Source: Firmicutes bacterium UBA6811
GTDB taxonomy: Bacteria > Bacillota > SHA-98 > UBA4971
Reading direction: 5' to 3'
Assembly (NCBI GenBank): GCA_002452295.1
Contig: DKEX01000028.1
Location: 39,520-78,342 of the forward strand
Length of the DNA: 38,823 nucleotides
The position numbers and the translations under genes are program-made. Positions within the stretch are counted from its first letter, which is position 1. Each line of letters starts with the position of its first letter. Under the pieces are notes generated by a model, which saw only the letters and a list, made by a program, of their open reading frames with translations, was not told where the DNA came from and made no database searches. This document shows positions 32,125 through 38,823 of the stretch, one piece after another.

Positions 32125-32856
32125 CTACTCCCCCCCGACTTGAGTGCCGATCTCCTCACCGAGGACCGCCTTTCTGACGTTCCCCTTCCTGGTCAGGTTG
32201 AACACCACGATGGGGATGCCGTTGTCCATGCAGAGCGAGGCAGCCGTGGAATCCATGACGCCAAGCCCCTGGTTTATGACATCCCTGTAGGTGAGGTGCG
32301 TAAGTCGCCTGGCAGAGGGATTGGAGACAGGATCGGAGTCGTACACCCCGTCAACCCTCTTCGCCATGAGGATGATCTCCGCCTCGATTTCGGCGGCGCG
32401 CAGGGCTGCCGCGGTATCAGTGGAGAAGTAGGGATTACCCGTGCCGCCCGCGAATATCACCACTCTGCCTTTCTCGAGATGGCGAATAGCGCGCCTGCGG
32501 ATGTAGGGCTCTGCGATCTGGCGCATCTCTATGGCAGTCTGAACCCTGGTGTCAACACCCAGCTTCTCCAGCGCGTCCTGGAGGGACATGGCGTTGATGA
32601 TGGTGGCAAGCATCCCCATATAGTCGGCGGTGGCGCGGTCCATCCCGGCATCCTGCGCATGGACGCCGCGCCAGATGTTTCCCCCGCCGACAACCACGGC
32701 CGTCTCCACGCCAAGCCCGTGTATGTCCCGTATCTCCTCGGCGATGAGCCTGACGACCTCAAGGTCGATGCCGAAGCCCCTGGAGCCTGCAAGGGCTTCC
32801 CCGGACAGCTTCAACACGACCCTCTTGAACCGAGGAGTCTCCCCAGTCTTGCTCAT
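32125..32856 (-). CDS. pyrH: UMP kinase
   Basis: Phosphorylates UMP to UDP; hexameric amino-acid-kinase fold. The protein has 243 residues starting MSKTGETPRFKRVVLKLSGEA, with GGGNIWRG (about 57-64), GGTGNPYFSTDTAAALRA and AKRVDGVYDSDP. The ATG at 32856 is chosen; a longer frame reaching 33069 overlaps tsf and is rejected. The gene lies in the conserved rpsB-tsf-pyrH-frr order. Confidence 0.97.
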   Translation of the reverse strand: MSKTGETPRFKRVVLKLSGEALAGSRGFGIDLEVVRLIAEEIRDIHGLGVETAVVVGGGNIWRGVHAQDAGMDRATADYMGMLATIINAMSLQDALEKLGVDTRVQTAIEMRQIAEPYIRRRAIRHLEKGRVVIFAGGTGNPYFSTDTAAALRAAEIEAEIILMAKRVDGVYDSDPVSNPSARRLTHLTYRDVINQGLGVMDSTAASLCMDNGIPIVVFNLTRKGNVRKAVLGEEIGTQVGGE

Positions 32857-32917
32857 CTCGCCCGCCAGCCTTTCTTCGGCTTTGCGAGGTTGGTTTGGGT
32901 CCCCGGTACTGGAACTG

Positions 32918-33541
32918 CTACAGCTCGCATGCCTCCGGCTTCTCGATGCCCTCTCCCAGCTCAAACCTGGCGAACCTTCTGACCTGGACCTTCTCGCCGG
33001 TCTTCGCCGACACCTCCGCCACGATGTCGCGGATGGTCCTGTTGGGGTCCCTGACGTACGCCTGGTCAAGGAGGCATACCTCGGTATAGAACTTCTTCAG
33101 CCTGCCCTCGACGATCTTGTTGGCCACCGCCTCGGGCTTACCCTCGTTGAGGGCCTGCGCGCGGTATATGGCGCGCTCGCTTTCCAGCATCGACTCGGGT
33201 ATGTCCTCGCTCGACACCACGAGCGGCTTTCCGGCCGCGATCTGAAGGGCGACCTCCTTCGCGAGCCGACGGAAGTCGTCGGTACGCGCCACGAAGTCTG
33301 TCTCGCAGTTGACCTCGACCAGCACGCCGATCTTGCCCCCGAGGTGGATGTACGCCTCAACCACGCCCTCGGCTGCGACCCTCCCGGCCCTCTTGTGCAT
33401 CTTCGCAAGGCCCTTCTCCCGCAGGTAGGCGATGGCTCTTTCCGTGTCTCCCCCGGTCTCGGCCAGGGCCTTCTTGCAGTCCATCATCCCGGCCCCGGTT
33501 CTCTCCCGGAGCTCCCTGATGTTCTCGGCTGTCACAGCCAC
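32918..33541 (-). CDS. tsf: Translation elongation factor Ts
   Basis: Nucleotide exchange factor for EF-Tu. It is 207 residues, the short form. It shows the N-terminal UBA-like domain, LRERTGAGMMDCKKAL, and the core TDF motif in VNCETDFVART. The GTG start at 33541 follows AAGGGGG. It lies 21 bases after rpsB. Confidence 0.97.
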   Translation of the reverse strand: MAVTAENIRELRERTGAGMMDCKKALAETGGDTERAIAYLREKGLAKMHKRAGRVAAEGVVEAYIHLGGKIGVLVEVNCETDFVARTDDFRRLAKEVALQIAAGKPLVVSSEDIPESMLESERAIYRAQALNEGKPEAVANKIVEGRLKKFYTEVCLLDQAYVRDPNRTIRDIVAEVSAKTGEKVQVRRFARFELGEGIEKPEACEL

Positions 33542-33562
33542 AAGCGCTACCCCCTTGCAAGT

Positions 33563-34432
33563 CTACCGCTCGGCGGCGTCGTCGCCGCGCACGGTGGCGT
33601 GATCGTCGTTCGCCACCTCCGTAACCTCGAGGTCAAGCGGCATCTCGACGACGTCCTGGGCGCCGTCAACATACTCCCCCTCGAGCTCGTGCTCGTGCAC
33701 CTCGCCGGTCGGAGACACCTCCTCGGCCTGGGCCGCCAGAGCCGCATCGCGGCCCTCGAGGCCTTCTATTACGGCGTCCGCCATCTTGCCGCATATCAGC
33801 TTCACCGCACGGATGGCGTCATCGTTTCCGGGGATCACGTAATCGATCTCGTCCGGGTCGCAGTTGGTGTCGACGATCCCAACCACGGGTATGCCCAGCT
33901 TTCTCGCTTCTTGCACCGCTATTCTCTCCTTACGCGGATCGACCACGAAGACGGCGCCTGGTAGGCCCGCCATCTCGCGGATCCCGCCGAGGAACCGCTC
34001 GAGCTTCTCCTTCTCCTTCATAAGGTGCATGACTTCCTTCTTGGGAAGGACCTCGAACGACCCGTCTGCCTCCATCCTCTCGAGCGCCCGGAGGCGTTCG
34101 ATGCGCTTGCGTATGGTGCGGAAGTTGGTGAGCATCCCACCGAGCCAACGTTCGTTCACATGGAACATGCCGCATCGCTCGGCCTCTTCCCGGATGGTGT
34201 TGCGGGCCTGCTTCTTCGTGCCAACGAACAGGATGGCGCCGCCCTCCTCCGCAACACGCTTCACGAACTCATAGGCCTCATCGATCTTCCTGACGGTCTT
34301 CTGAAGATCTATGATGTAGATGCCGTTGCGCTCCGTGAAGATGTAGGGCTTCATCTTGGGGTTCCAGCGCCTGGTCTGGTGGCCGAAATGGACCCCCGCC
34401 TCGAGCAACTGTTTCATGGTGACTATTGCCAT
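33563..34432 (-). CDS. rpsB: 30S ribosomal protein S2
   Basis: A small-subunit ribosomal protein of 289 residues, with KQLLEAGVHFGHQTRRWNPKM at the start, GTKKQA, NERWLGGMLTNF and VPVVGIVDTNCDPD-like segments. Conserved S2 sequence ends near residue 230, and an acidic C-terminal tail of about 55 residues (rich in Glu, Asp and Val) follows. The ATG at 34432 is preceded by GGAGGTGAG. It is the first gene of the large minus-strand block. Confidence 0.97.
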   Translation of the reverse strand: MAIVTMKQLLEAGVHFGHQTRRWNPKMKPYIFTERNGIYIIDLQKTVRKIDEAYEFVKRVAEEGGAILFVGTKKQARNTIREEAERCGMFHVNERWLGGMLTNFRTIRKRIERLRALERMEADGSFEVLPKKEVMHLMKEKEKLERFLGGIREMAGLPGAVFVVDPRKERIAVQEARKLGIPVVGIVDTNCDPDEIDYVIPGNDDAIRAVKLICGKMADAVIEGLEGRDAALAAQAEEVSPTGEVHEHELEGEYVDGAQDVVEMPLDLEVTEVANDDHATVRGDDAAER

Positions 34433-34547
34433 GATCTCACCTCCTCCCCCACCGGTTCTACCTCCGCCCCGTTCATCTCCCGACAAAACCCGCGTAAACG
34501 GGCACCGTTGCCGGAATCCAGGAGCGTGCGTGCTCACACCAAATGGT

Positions 34548-34576
34548 AGTATACCACACGACTATACCCATATCAA
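34548..34576 (-). promoter_or_regulatory. Sigma-A-type promoter of the rpsB operon
   Basis: TTGATA (34571-34576) and TATACT (34548-34553) with a 17-base spacer on the minus strand, about 115 bases before rpsB. This is a near-consensus housekeeping promoter. The divergent gerA gene begins about 105 bases to the right. Confidence 0.85.
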
Positions 34577-34680
34577 CGAACACACGCCACGAAATTTTAG
34601 GCCCTGAATACCCCGCCTGTGCCGGGGAATACCTAACTTATGAGCGCAAGGCGCCTTCCTTCGGGCGGAGGTCTCGCAAC

Positions 34681-36957
34681 TTGGGTCTTCTTCGGGATGT
34701 CCTCAACGAGATAGTCTCACTGCTCTCTTTCGAGAGCCCGGCGAGGGAGGAGCAGTTCGTCCTCGACACCCAGCCGCCCCTCCCCGGCCTCACGTCCGAT
34801 GTGCCGGGGGGTCGCGATGGCCGTGGAGACAGGTCTCAGGGTGCAGGTGCAGGTGCGGGTACCGGTCCGGGTCAGGGTGGAGGCGGCGGGCTCGCGGCGC
34901 CAGGCGGGCGAGCCGGGGACCGGTCCAGGGCTACCCAGACCTCCGGGTCGCAAAACGGCGAGCCGACGGCGGTAAGCCGGCTTCGCCAGGCCCTGCCGCG
35001 CACCCCACACGGGTTCATCCGCCCGAGGAAGATGTCCACCGTGAAGGTGGGCGCACGGGGCGCGTCGGGCAGGCGAACCATTGCAGAAGAGACGCACCAG
35101 GAGGCATCCGGCGAGATCTCCCCTCCACCGCCTGACGGTACGGGTCGCGACGAGAGGCACGGCCAGCAGCGAGGAGATCGTGGCCGAACACGGGAGCAGG
35201 CACAGCCCCAGGGCCCAGGCGAGGGGCAGGAACAGGGACAGGGACAGGGACAGGGCAAGCGCCAGGGCGAGGAGCAGACGCAGGGGCAACCGCAAGCCCC
35301 GGACGACGACTGGAACAGCACGGCGGGCGACGCCGGGGACGAGGTCAAGCCGCTCGCCCAGAGCCTCCAGGCCAACCTCGACGCCCTCAAGCAGGTCTTC
35401 CATTACGGCCTGAACTCCGACGTGATCATCAGGGAGTTCGACATACCCACCGCTCCTCCCACCAGGGCGGCCATCGTGTTCATGGAGGGGCTATCGAGCA
35501 AGGACATCATCGACCTCGCCGTCCTTCAGCCTCTCATGCTCATCTCCAACCTCGACAGGGACCTTCGCACCTCCGACGTGCTGAAGCTCGTTGAACGGAG
35601 GCTCCTTCCGGGCAACCAGGTGACGCACAAGCGCAACCTCAGGGGGATCGTGGAGGGCGTGATAGCCGGAACCACGTGCCTTCTCGTCGAGGGTTGCGAC
35701 ACCGCCCTGGAGGTCGAAACCAAGTCGTGGGAGCACAGGGGCGTAAGCCAGCCCACCGCCGAGACGGTGGTTCACGGGCCCCAGGAAGCATTCAACGAGA
35801 CCCTGAAGAACAACGTGGCGCTCGTCCGAAGGCGCATGCGAACGCCGGACCTCGTGAGCGAGATTCTCAAGGTCGGCACGCTCTCCCGGGTGGACTGCGC
35901 GATCCTCCATGTGGAAGGGATCACAAACCCCAGGCTCGTGGCTGAGGTAAAGAGGCGGGTTAGCGGCATCAGGGCCGACCAGGTCCAGGACACCGGCGCG
36001 CTCGAGCAGTTCATCGAGGACCGCCCCCTCGTGCTGGTGCCCCAGGTCCTGTCCACGGAGCGCCCCGACAGGATGGCGGCATTCCTGGCCGAGGGGCACG
36101 TCGGGATCCTTCTCGACGGAAGCCCGTTCGGCCTGGTGGTGCCGGCCACGTTCTGGTCCATGGTGCACTCCGCGGAGGACTACTTCCTGAGGTGGCCGTT
36201 CGGAACCTTCCTGCGCGTGGTGCGGCTGCTCGCCCTCGTGGTCGCGCTGCTCCTGCCGGCCGTGTACATAGCCATGACGAATTTCCACCCGGAGATGATC
36301 CCCACCGACCTCCTTCTCGCCATCGCCGCGACCCGCGAGAGAGTGCCGTTCCCCACCGTGGTCGAGGTGCTCCTCATGGAGGTGTCGTTCGAACTCATTC
36401 GCGAGGCCGGCATAAGGGTTCCGGGGGTCATCGGCCCCACCCTGGGCATAGTGGGCGCCCTCATCCTGGGCCAGGCCGCTGTGGCAGCATCGGTCGTCAG
36501 CCCGATCCTGGTGATAATCGTGGCCATCACCGCCCTCGGGTCGTTCGCCATCCCCAACTTCAACATGGCGTTCGCGGCCAGGCTCACCCGCTTCGTGTAC
36601 ATCTTTCTCGCGGCCGCGTTCGGTTTCTACGGCATCGCAGTGGGGGTGTTCCTCCAGATCATGATATACGTGAACACGAGATCGTTCGGTGTGCCCTTCA
36701 TGTCGCCCGTGGCACCGTTCGCCCAGTCGAGCGGGGACCTCATCCTGAGGTACCCGTCGTGGAGCATGGAACTGCGGCCTCCGTTCGTCCAGCCCCAGCG
36801 CAGGGTGCGCCAGCCTGAGGTGGGGCGCACGTGGACGCCTTCCGGGGAAGCCGAGGCCCCGGCGGGCGGGGCGGCGCCCGGGCGGCAGGCGCCGCCTGCT
36901 GGCGGAGGAGACCAGGCCGGGTCGCCGCGCGGAAAGGGGGGCGGCGGGCGTGCTTGA
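34681..36957 (+). CDS. gerA: Spore germination protein, GerA family (GerAA-type)
   Basis: A nutrient-germinant receptor subunit in the spore inner membrane. The TTG at 34681 is chosen: it lies nine bases after GGAGG. An ATG at 34543 in the same frame overlaps the divergent rpsB promoter and is rejected. The product has 758 residues. The first ~245 residues are a low-complexity, Gly/Gln/Arg-rich region with a QGQGQGQG run. The conserved GerA domain begins near QSLQANLDALKQVFHYGLNSDVI and continues through EGLSSKD and VVEGVIAGTT-type segments. About four or five membrane helices lie near residues 520-660. A Pro/Gly-rich tail ends the protein. It overlaps gerB by eight bases. A forespore sigma promoter is expected but not clearly seen. 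Confidence 0.93.
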   Translation: MGLLRDVLNEIVSLLSFESPAREEQFVLDTQPPLPGLTSDVPGGRDGRGDRSQGAGAGAGTGPGQGGGGGLAAPGGRAGDRSRATQTSGSQNGEPTAVSRLRQALPRTPHGFIRPRKMSTVKVGARGASGRRTIAEETHQEASGEISPPPPDGTGRDERHGQQRGDRGRTREQAQPQGPGEGQEQGQGQGQGKRQGEEQTQGQPQAPDDDWNSTAGDAGDEVKPLAQSLQANLDALKQVFHYGLNSDVIIREFDIPTAPPTRAAIVFMEGLSSKDIIDLAVLQPLMLISNLDRDLRTSDVLKLVERRLLPGNQVTHKRNLRGIVEGVIAGTTCLLVEGCDTALEVETKSWEHRGVSQPTAETVVHGPQEAFNETLKNNVALVRRRMRTPDLVSEILKVGTLSRVDCAILHVEGITNPRLVAEVKRRVSGIRADQVQDTGALEQFIEDRPLVLVPQVLSTERPDRMAAFLAEGHVGILLDGSPFGLVVPATFWSMVHSAEDYFLRWPFGTFLRVVRLLALVVALLLPAVYIAMTNFHPEMIPTDLLLAIAATRERVPFPTVVEVLLMEVSFELIREAGIRVPGVIGPTLGIVGALILGQAAVAASVVSPILVIIVAITALGSFAIPNFNMAFAARLTRFVYIFLAAAFGFYGIAVGVFLQIMIYVNTRSFGVPFMSPVAPFAQSSGDLILRYPSWSMELRPPFVQPQRRVRQPEVGRTWTPSGEAEAPAGGAAPGRQAPPAGGGDQAGSPRGKGGGGRA
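35227..35256 (+). repeat. CAGGGA hexamer repeat in the gerA linker
   Basis: Four to five tandem copies of a CAGGGA-like unit encode a Gln-Gly run in the N-terminal linker of GerA. A second degenerate run of GGTNCN units lies at about 34839-34880. Both keep the reading frame because the unit is six bases. Confidence 0.75.
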
Positions 36958-38065
36958 GGAGGGCCGGGTCGGTACAACCGAGGCCATCGCAGCCACTGTG
37001 TACTTCCTGTCGTCGAAGCTGTTCGTCTCGTTCCCGCAGCAGATGGCGACGGTGGGCCTCACCGCCGCCTGGATCGTGCCGATCGTCAGCTTCGGCACGG
37101 GCGCCGTCGGGTTTCTCATCATCGCCGCCTTGCTCCAGCGGTACCCGCGCAAGAGCATCGTCGAGATAGGCGAGGAGGTAGCCGGCCCGGCCGTCGGCAT
37201 CGCCGCGTCTCTTGGTTACCTCGCGTTCTTCTTCGCCGCGACGGTGCTGGTGATGCGGGACTTCTCGGAGACGGTGGGCACCGCCCTCCTCCCGCGCACG
37301 CCGCTCTCGGTGGTAATGCTCATCTTCGTGCTGGTCACCCTTGCCGCCGCCTCGCTCGGCATCGAGGCCCTCACAAGGGCCGCGCTCCTCGCGGCCCCGC
37401 TCATCGTGGCGACCCTGGTCTTCCTGAACCTCCTCTCGCTGCCCCAGGCCAATTTCGACGCGCTGTTCCCTGTCCTCGGCCCCGGCCCCGGCAAGATTGT
37501 GTGCCACGGCGTGCTCCACTCGGCGGTCACAGGCGAGGTCATGTTCCTCGGGGTCATAGCGCCCCAGCTCAGGGACGGACACAAGCTCCGGATGATGGGC
37601 GTTCTCAGCATAGCGATAACAGCCTTCTTCACCAGCGTGTCGTTGCTCGTCTTCGTGAGCGTATTCCCCTACCCGTTCTGCGCGCACATCCCGTACCCGG
37701 GCTACGAGACATCGACCCTCATCTATGTGGGCCGGTTTTTCCAGCGGGTCGAGGTGGCGTTTGTGTTCCTCTGGGTCATCAGCGGGTGCATCGAGCTCGG
37801 GCTCGGCGCCTACACGTCAACCATGATCCTTGCCCGCATGCTTAAGCTGCCGGTGTATCGCCCGATCCTGCCGGCAGTGGCCCTGCTCGGCTACACCCTG
37901 GCGTTCGTGCCGCCGGACGTCCCCACCGCTACGAGGCTGGACTTTGAGATCGTGCGCACCTTCGGCGGCATCGCCGTGTTTGTTGTGCCGGCGGTGCTGC
38001 TCCTGGTGGCCCAGGTGAAGCAGAGCCGGTCTGGCAGGAAGAGGGGACGGGCCCGTGGCACGTGA
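36950..38065 (+). CDS. gerB: Spore germination protein, GerB family (GerAB-type)
   Basis: The amino-acid-permease-like membrane subunit of the germinant receptor, which binds the germinant in relatives. It has 371 residues with about ten membrane helices, from TEAIAATVYFLSSKLFVSFP to the last helix near VFVVPAVLLLVAQV, then a basic tail. The GTG at 36950 follows AAAGGGGGG and overlaps the gerA end by eight bases. It overlaps the gerC start by 11 bases, so the three subunits are made together. Confidence 0.95.
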   Translation: MLEEGRVGTTEAIAATVYFLSSKLFVSFPQQMATVGLTAAWIVPIVSFGTGAVGFLIIAALLQRYPRKSIVEIGEEVAGPAVGIAASLGYLAFFFAATVLVMRDFSETVGTALLPRTPLSVVMLIFVLVTLAAASLGIEALTRAALLAAPLIVATLVFLNLLSLPQANFDALFPVLGPGPGKIVCHGVLHSAVTGEVMFLGVIAPQLRDGHKLRMMGVLSIAITAFFTSVSLLVFVSVFPYPFCAHIPYPGYETSTLIYVGRFFQRVEVAFVFLWVISGCIELGLGAYTSTMILARMLKLPVYRPILPAVALLGYTLAFVPPDVPTATRLDFEIVRTFGGIAVFVVPAVLLLVAQVKQSRSGRKRGRARGT

Positions 38066-38823
38066 GGCACGAATGCGAAGGCTCGCGCGGGCCCGGTCGG
38101 CGCTCTCTCTATGCCTCTCCCTCATCGCGGTCCTCGTCTACGCGACGGGATGCTGGGACAGGACGGAGGTCGACGACCGTGCATTCATCATGGCCATCGG
38201 CCTCGATGAGGCCCCGGACCACCAGATATACGTCACCTTCCATATCGCGGTCCCCAGGGCCGTCGCGGGTGGCGGCGGCCGGGGCGGGGGCTCGGGGAGC
38301 GGCGGCGGAGCGGGCGGCCAGGAGACCAGCCTCATAACGACGCTCATGGGCCGGTCTGTGCTGAGCCTCCTGGATCTCGTGAACACTCACGTGGACAGGC
38401 GCCCCACCCTGGTGCACGGCAAAATGGTGGTAATCGGGGAGAGGCTCGCAAGGCGCGGGATCGCGCCCTACATCGGCGAGCTCGTGAGGTTTCGCGATGC
38501 GCGGAGGACCATGTTTCTTGCGGTTACCCAGGGGACAGCCAAGGAGTTCATCGAGAGGAACCGCCCCATCATCGAGGAGAACCCAGCAAAGAACCTTGAA
38601 CTCCTCGCCCTTGCGAACAGGCAGACCGGGTTCGTTCCGCCCTCGCAGCTGCACAGGTTCCTCGTGGAGATGCAGTCGTTCGGAGAGGAGCCCGTCGCCA
38701 TCCTCGCCGGAATCAAGGAGGAGGCCCCCGGCGGCAGAACAGAGCAGTCCGGCGGCGGCGGTAACGGCGGCGGTGGCGGAGACCAGGGCGGGTCCCCTGA
38801 CGGCGGCTCATCCAGTGGCGGAG
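38055..38823 (+). CDS. gerC: Spore germination lipoprotein, GerC family (partial, runs off the window)
   Basis: The lipoprotein subunit of the germinant receptor. The visible part starts with a basic N-region and hydrophobic signal ending in a lipobox (VYATGC), followed by WDRTEVDDRAFIMAIGLDE, the usual start of mature GerC. The GTG at 38055 has GAGGGG eight bases upstream; an ATG at 38073 is an equally possible start. A Gly/Ser-rich insert (near residue 75) interrupts the N-terminal domain, and another Gly-rich run is at the edge of the window. The 3' end is missing. Confidence 0.93.
   Translation, partial: MAREARMRRLARARSALSLCLSLIAVLVYATGCWDRTEVDDRAFIMAIGLDEAPDHQIYVTFHIAVPRAVAGGGGRGGGSGSGGGAGGQETSLITTLMGRSVLSLLDLVNTHVDRRPTLVHGKMVVIGERLARRGIAPYIGELVRFRDARRTMFLAVTQGTAKEFIERNRPIIEENPAKNLELLALANRQTGFVPPSQLHRFLVEMQSFGEEPVAILAGIKEEAPGGRTEQSGGGGNGGGGGDQGGSPDGGSSSGG

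Noticed and set aside
34600..34680. Forespore (sigma-G-type) promoter before gerA, TGAATA with a later AATACCTA
   Set aside because: The -10 match is weak and the spacing is uncertain. Expected from biology but not shown by the sequence.
35491..37687. Long minus-strand frames opposite gerA and gerB
   Set aside because: Low-complexity, charged composition with no recognisable motifs. The plus-strand GerA and GerB reading is strongly supported.
1..38823. CRISPR arrays, insertion sequences, prophage genes, tRNA or rRNA genes
   Set aside because: No regularly spaced direct repeats, transposase motifs, integrase genes or cloverleaf-like segments were seen by reading the window.

Overview
The window reads as a high-G+C, anaerobic, spore-forming member of the Bacillota (Clostridia-like; relatives of Moorella or Desulfotomaculum, or an uncultured lineage, are plausible, but the species cannot be told from sequence alone). 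The reasons are CO dehydrogenase/acetyl-CoA synthase, a multimeric [FeFe]-hydrogenase, Rex, a T-box leader on valS, a YtvI-like protein and a gerABC germination operon. Almost everything up to about 34.4 kb is on the minus strand. Only the gerABC operon at the right end is on the plus strand. Large plus-strand reading frames opposite the minus-strand genes are high-GC shadows.

Regions are described from right to left, in the direction of minus-strand transcription. (1) 34.4-24.4 kb is a housekeeping block driven by a strong sigma-A-type promoter: rpsB, tsf, pyrH, frr, a small ferredoxin, uppS, cdsA, a YtvI/AI-2E-type membrane protein, dxr, rseP, ispG and a GT2 glycosyltransferase. (2) 24.4-17.2 kb holds valS behind a promoter and T-box leader, then nth, folC fused to a second P-loop domain, and a SPOR-domain membrane protein. 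(3) 17.1-12.7 kb is a seven-gene cluster that looks like signalling: DRTGG protein, anti-sigma-type ATPase, sensory-type [FeFe]-hydrogenase (HydS-like), second DRTGG protein, PHP phosphoesterase, HATPase protein and RseC-like protein. It ends at a probable terminator. (4) 12.5-8.2 kb encodes an HndBACD-type NAD(P)-linked, probably electron-bifurcating [FeFe]-hydrogenase. (5) rex, the NADH/NAD+ sensor, lies at 7.8-7.2 kb. (6) 6.7-0 kb is a carbon monoxide operon: cooC, cooF, cooS, an FAD/NAD oxidoreductase and acsB.

The left half can be read as one redox-balance module. The hydrogenase exchanges electrons among H2, NAD(P)H and ferredoxin. CooS/CooF and the oxidoreductase exchange electrons among CO/CO2, ferredoxin and NAD(P)H. 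AcsB turns CO, a methyl group and CoA into acetyl-CoA. Rex lies between the two catalytic operons, and Rex-box-like sites sit before cooC and cooS, with a half-site before the hydrogenase operon. The HydS/DRTGG/ATPase/PHP cluster next to the hydrogenase is the best candidate for a poorly described system: it has the parts of a hydrogen- or redox-sensing switch but no recognisable output regulator.

All calls come from reading the sequence and known motifs. No database search was run.
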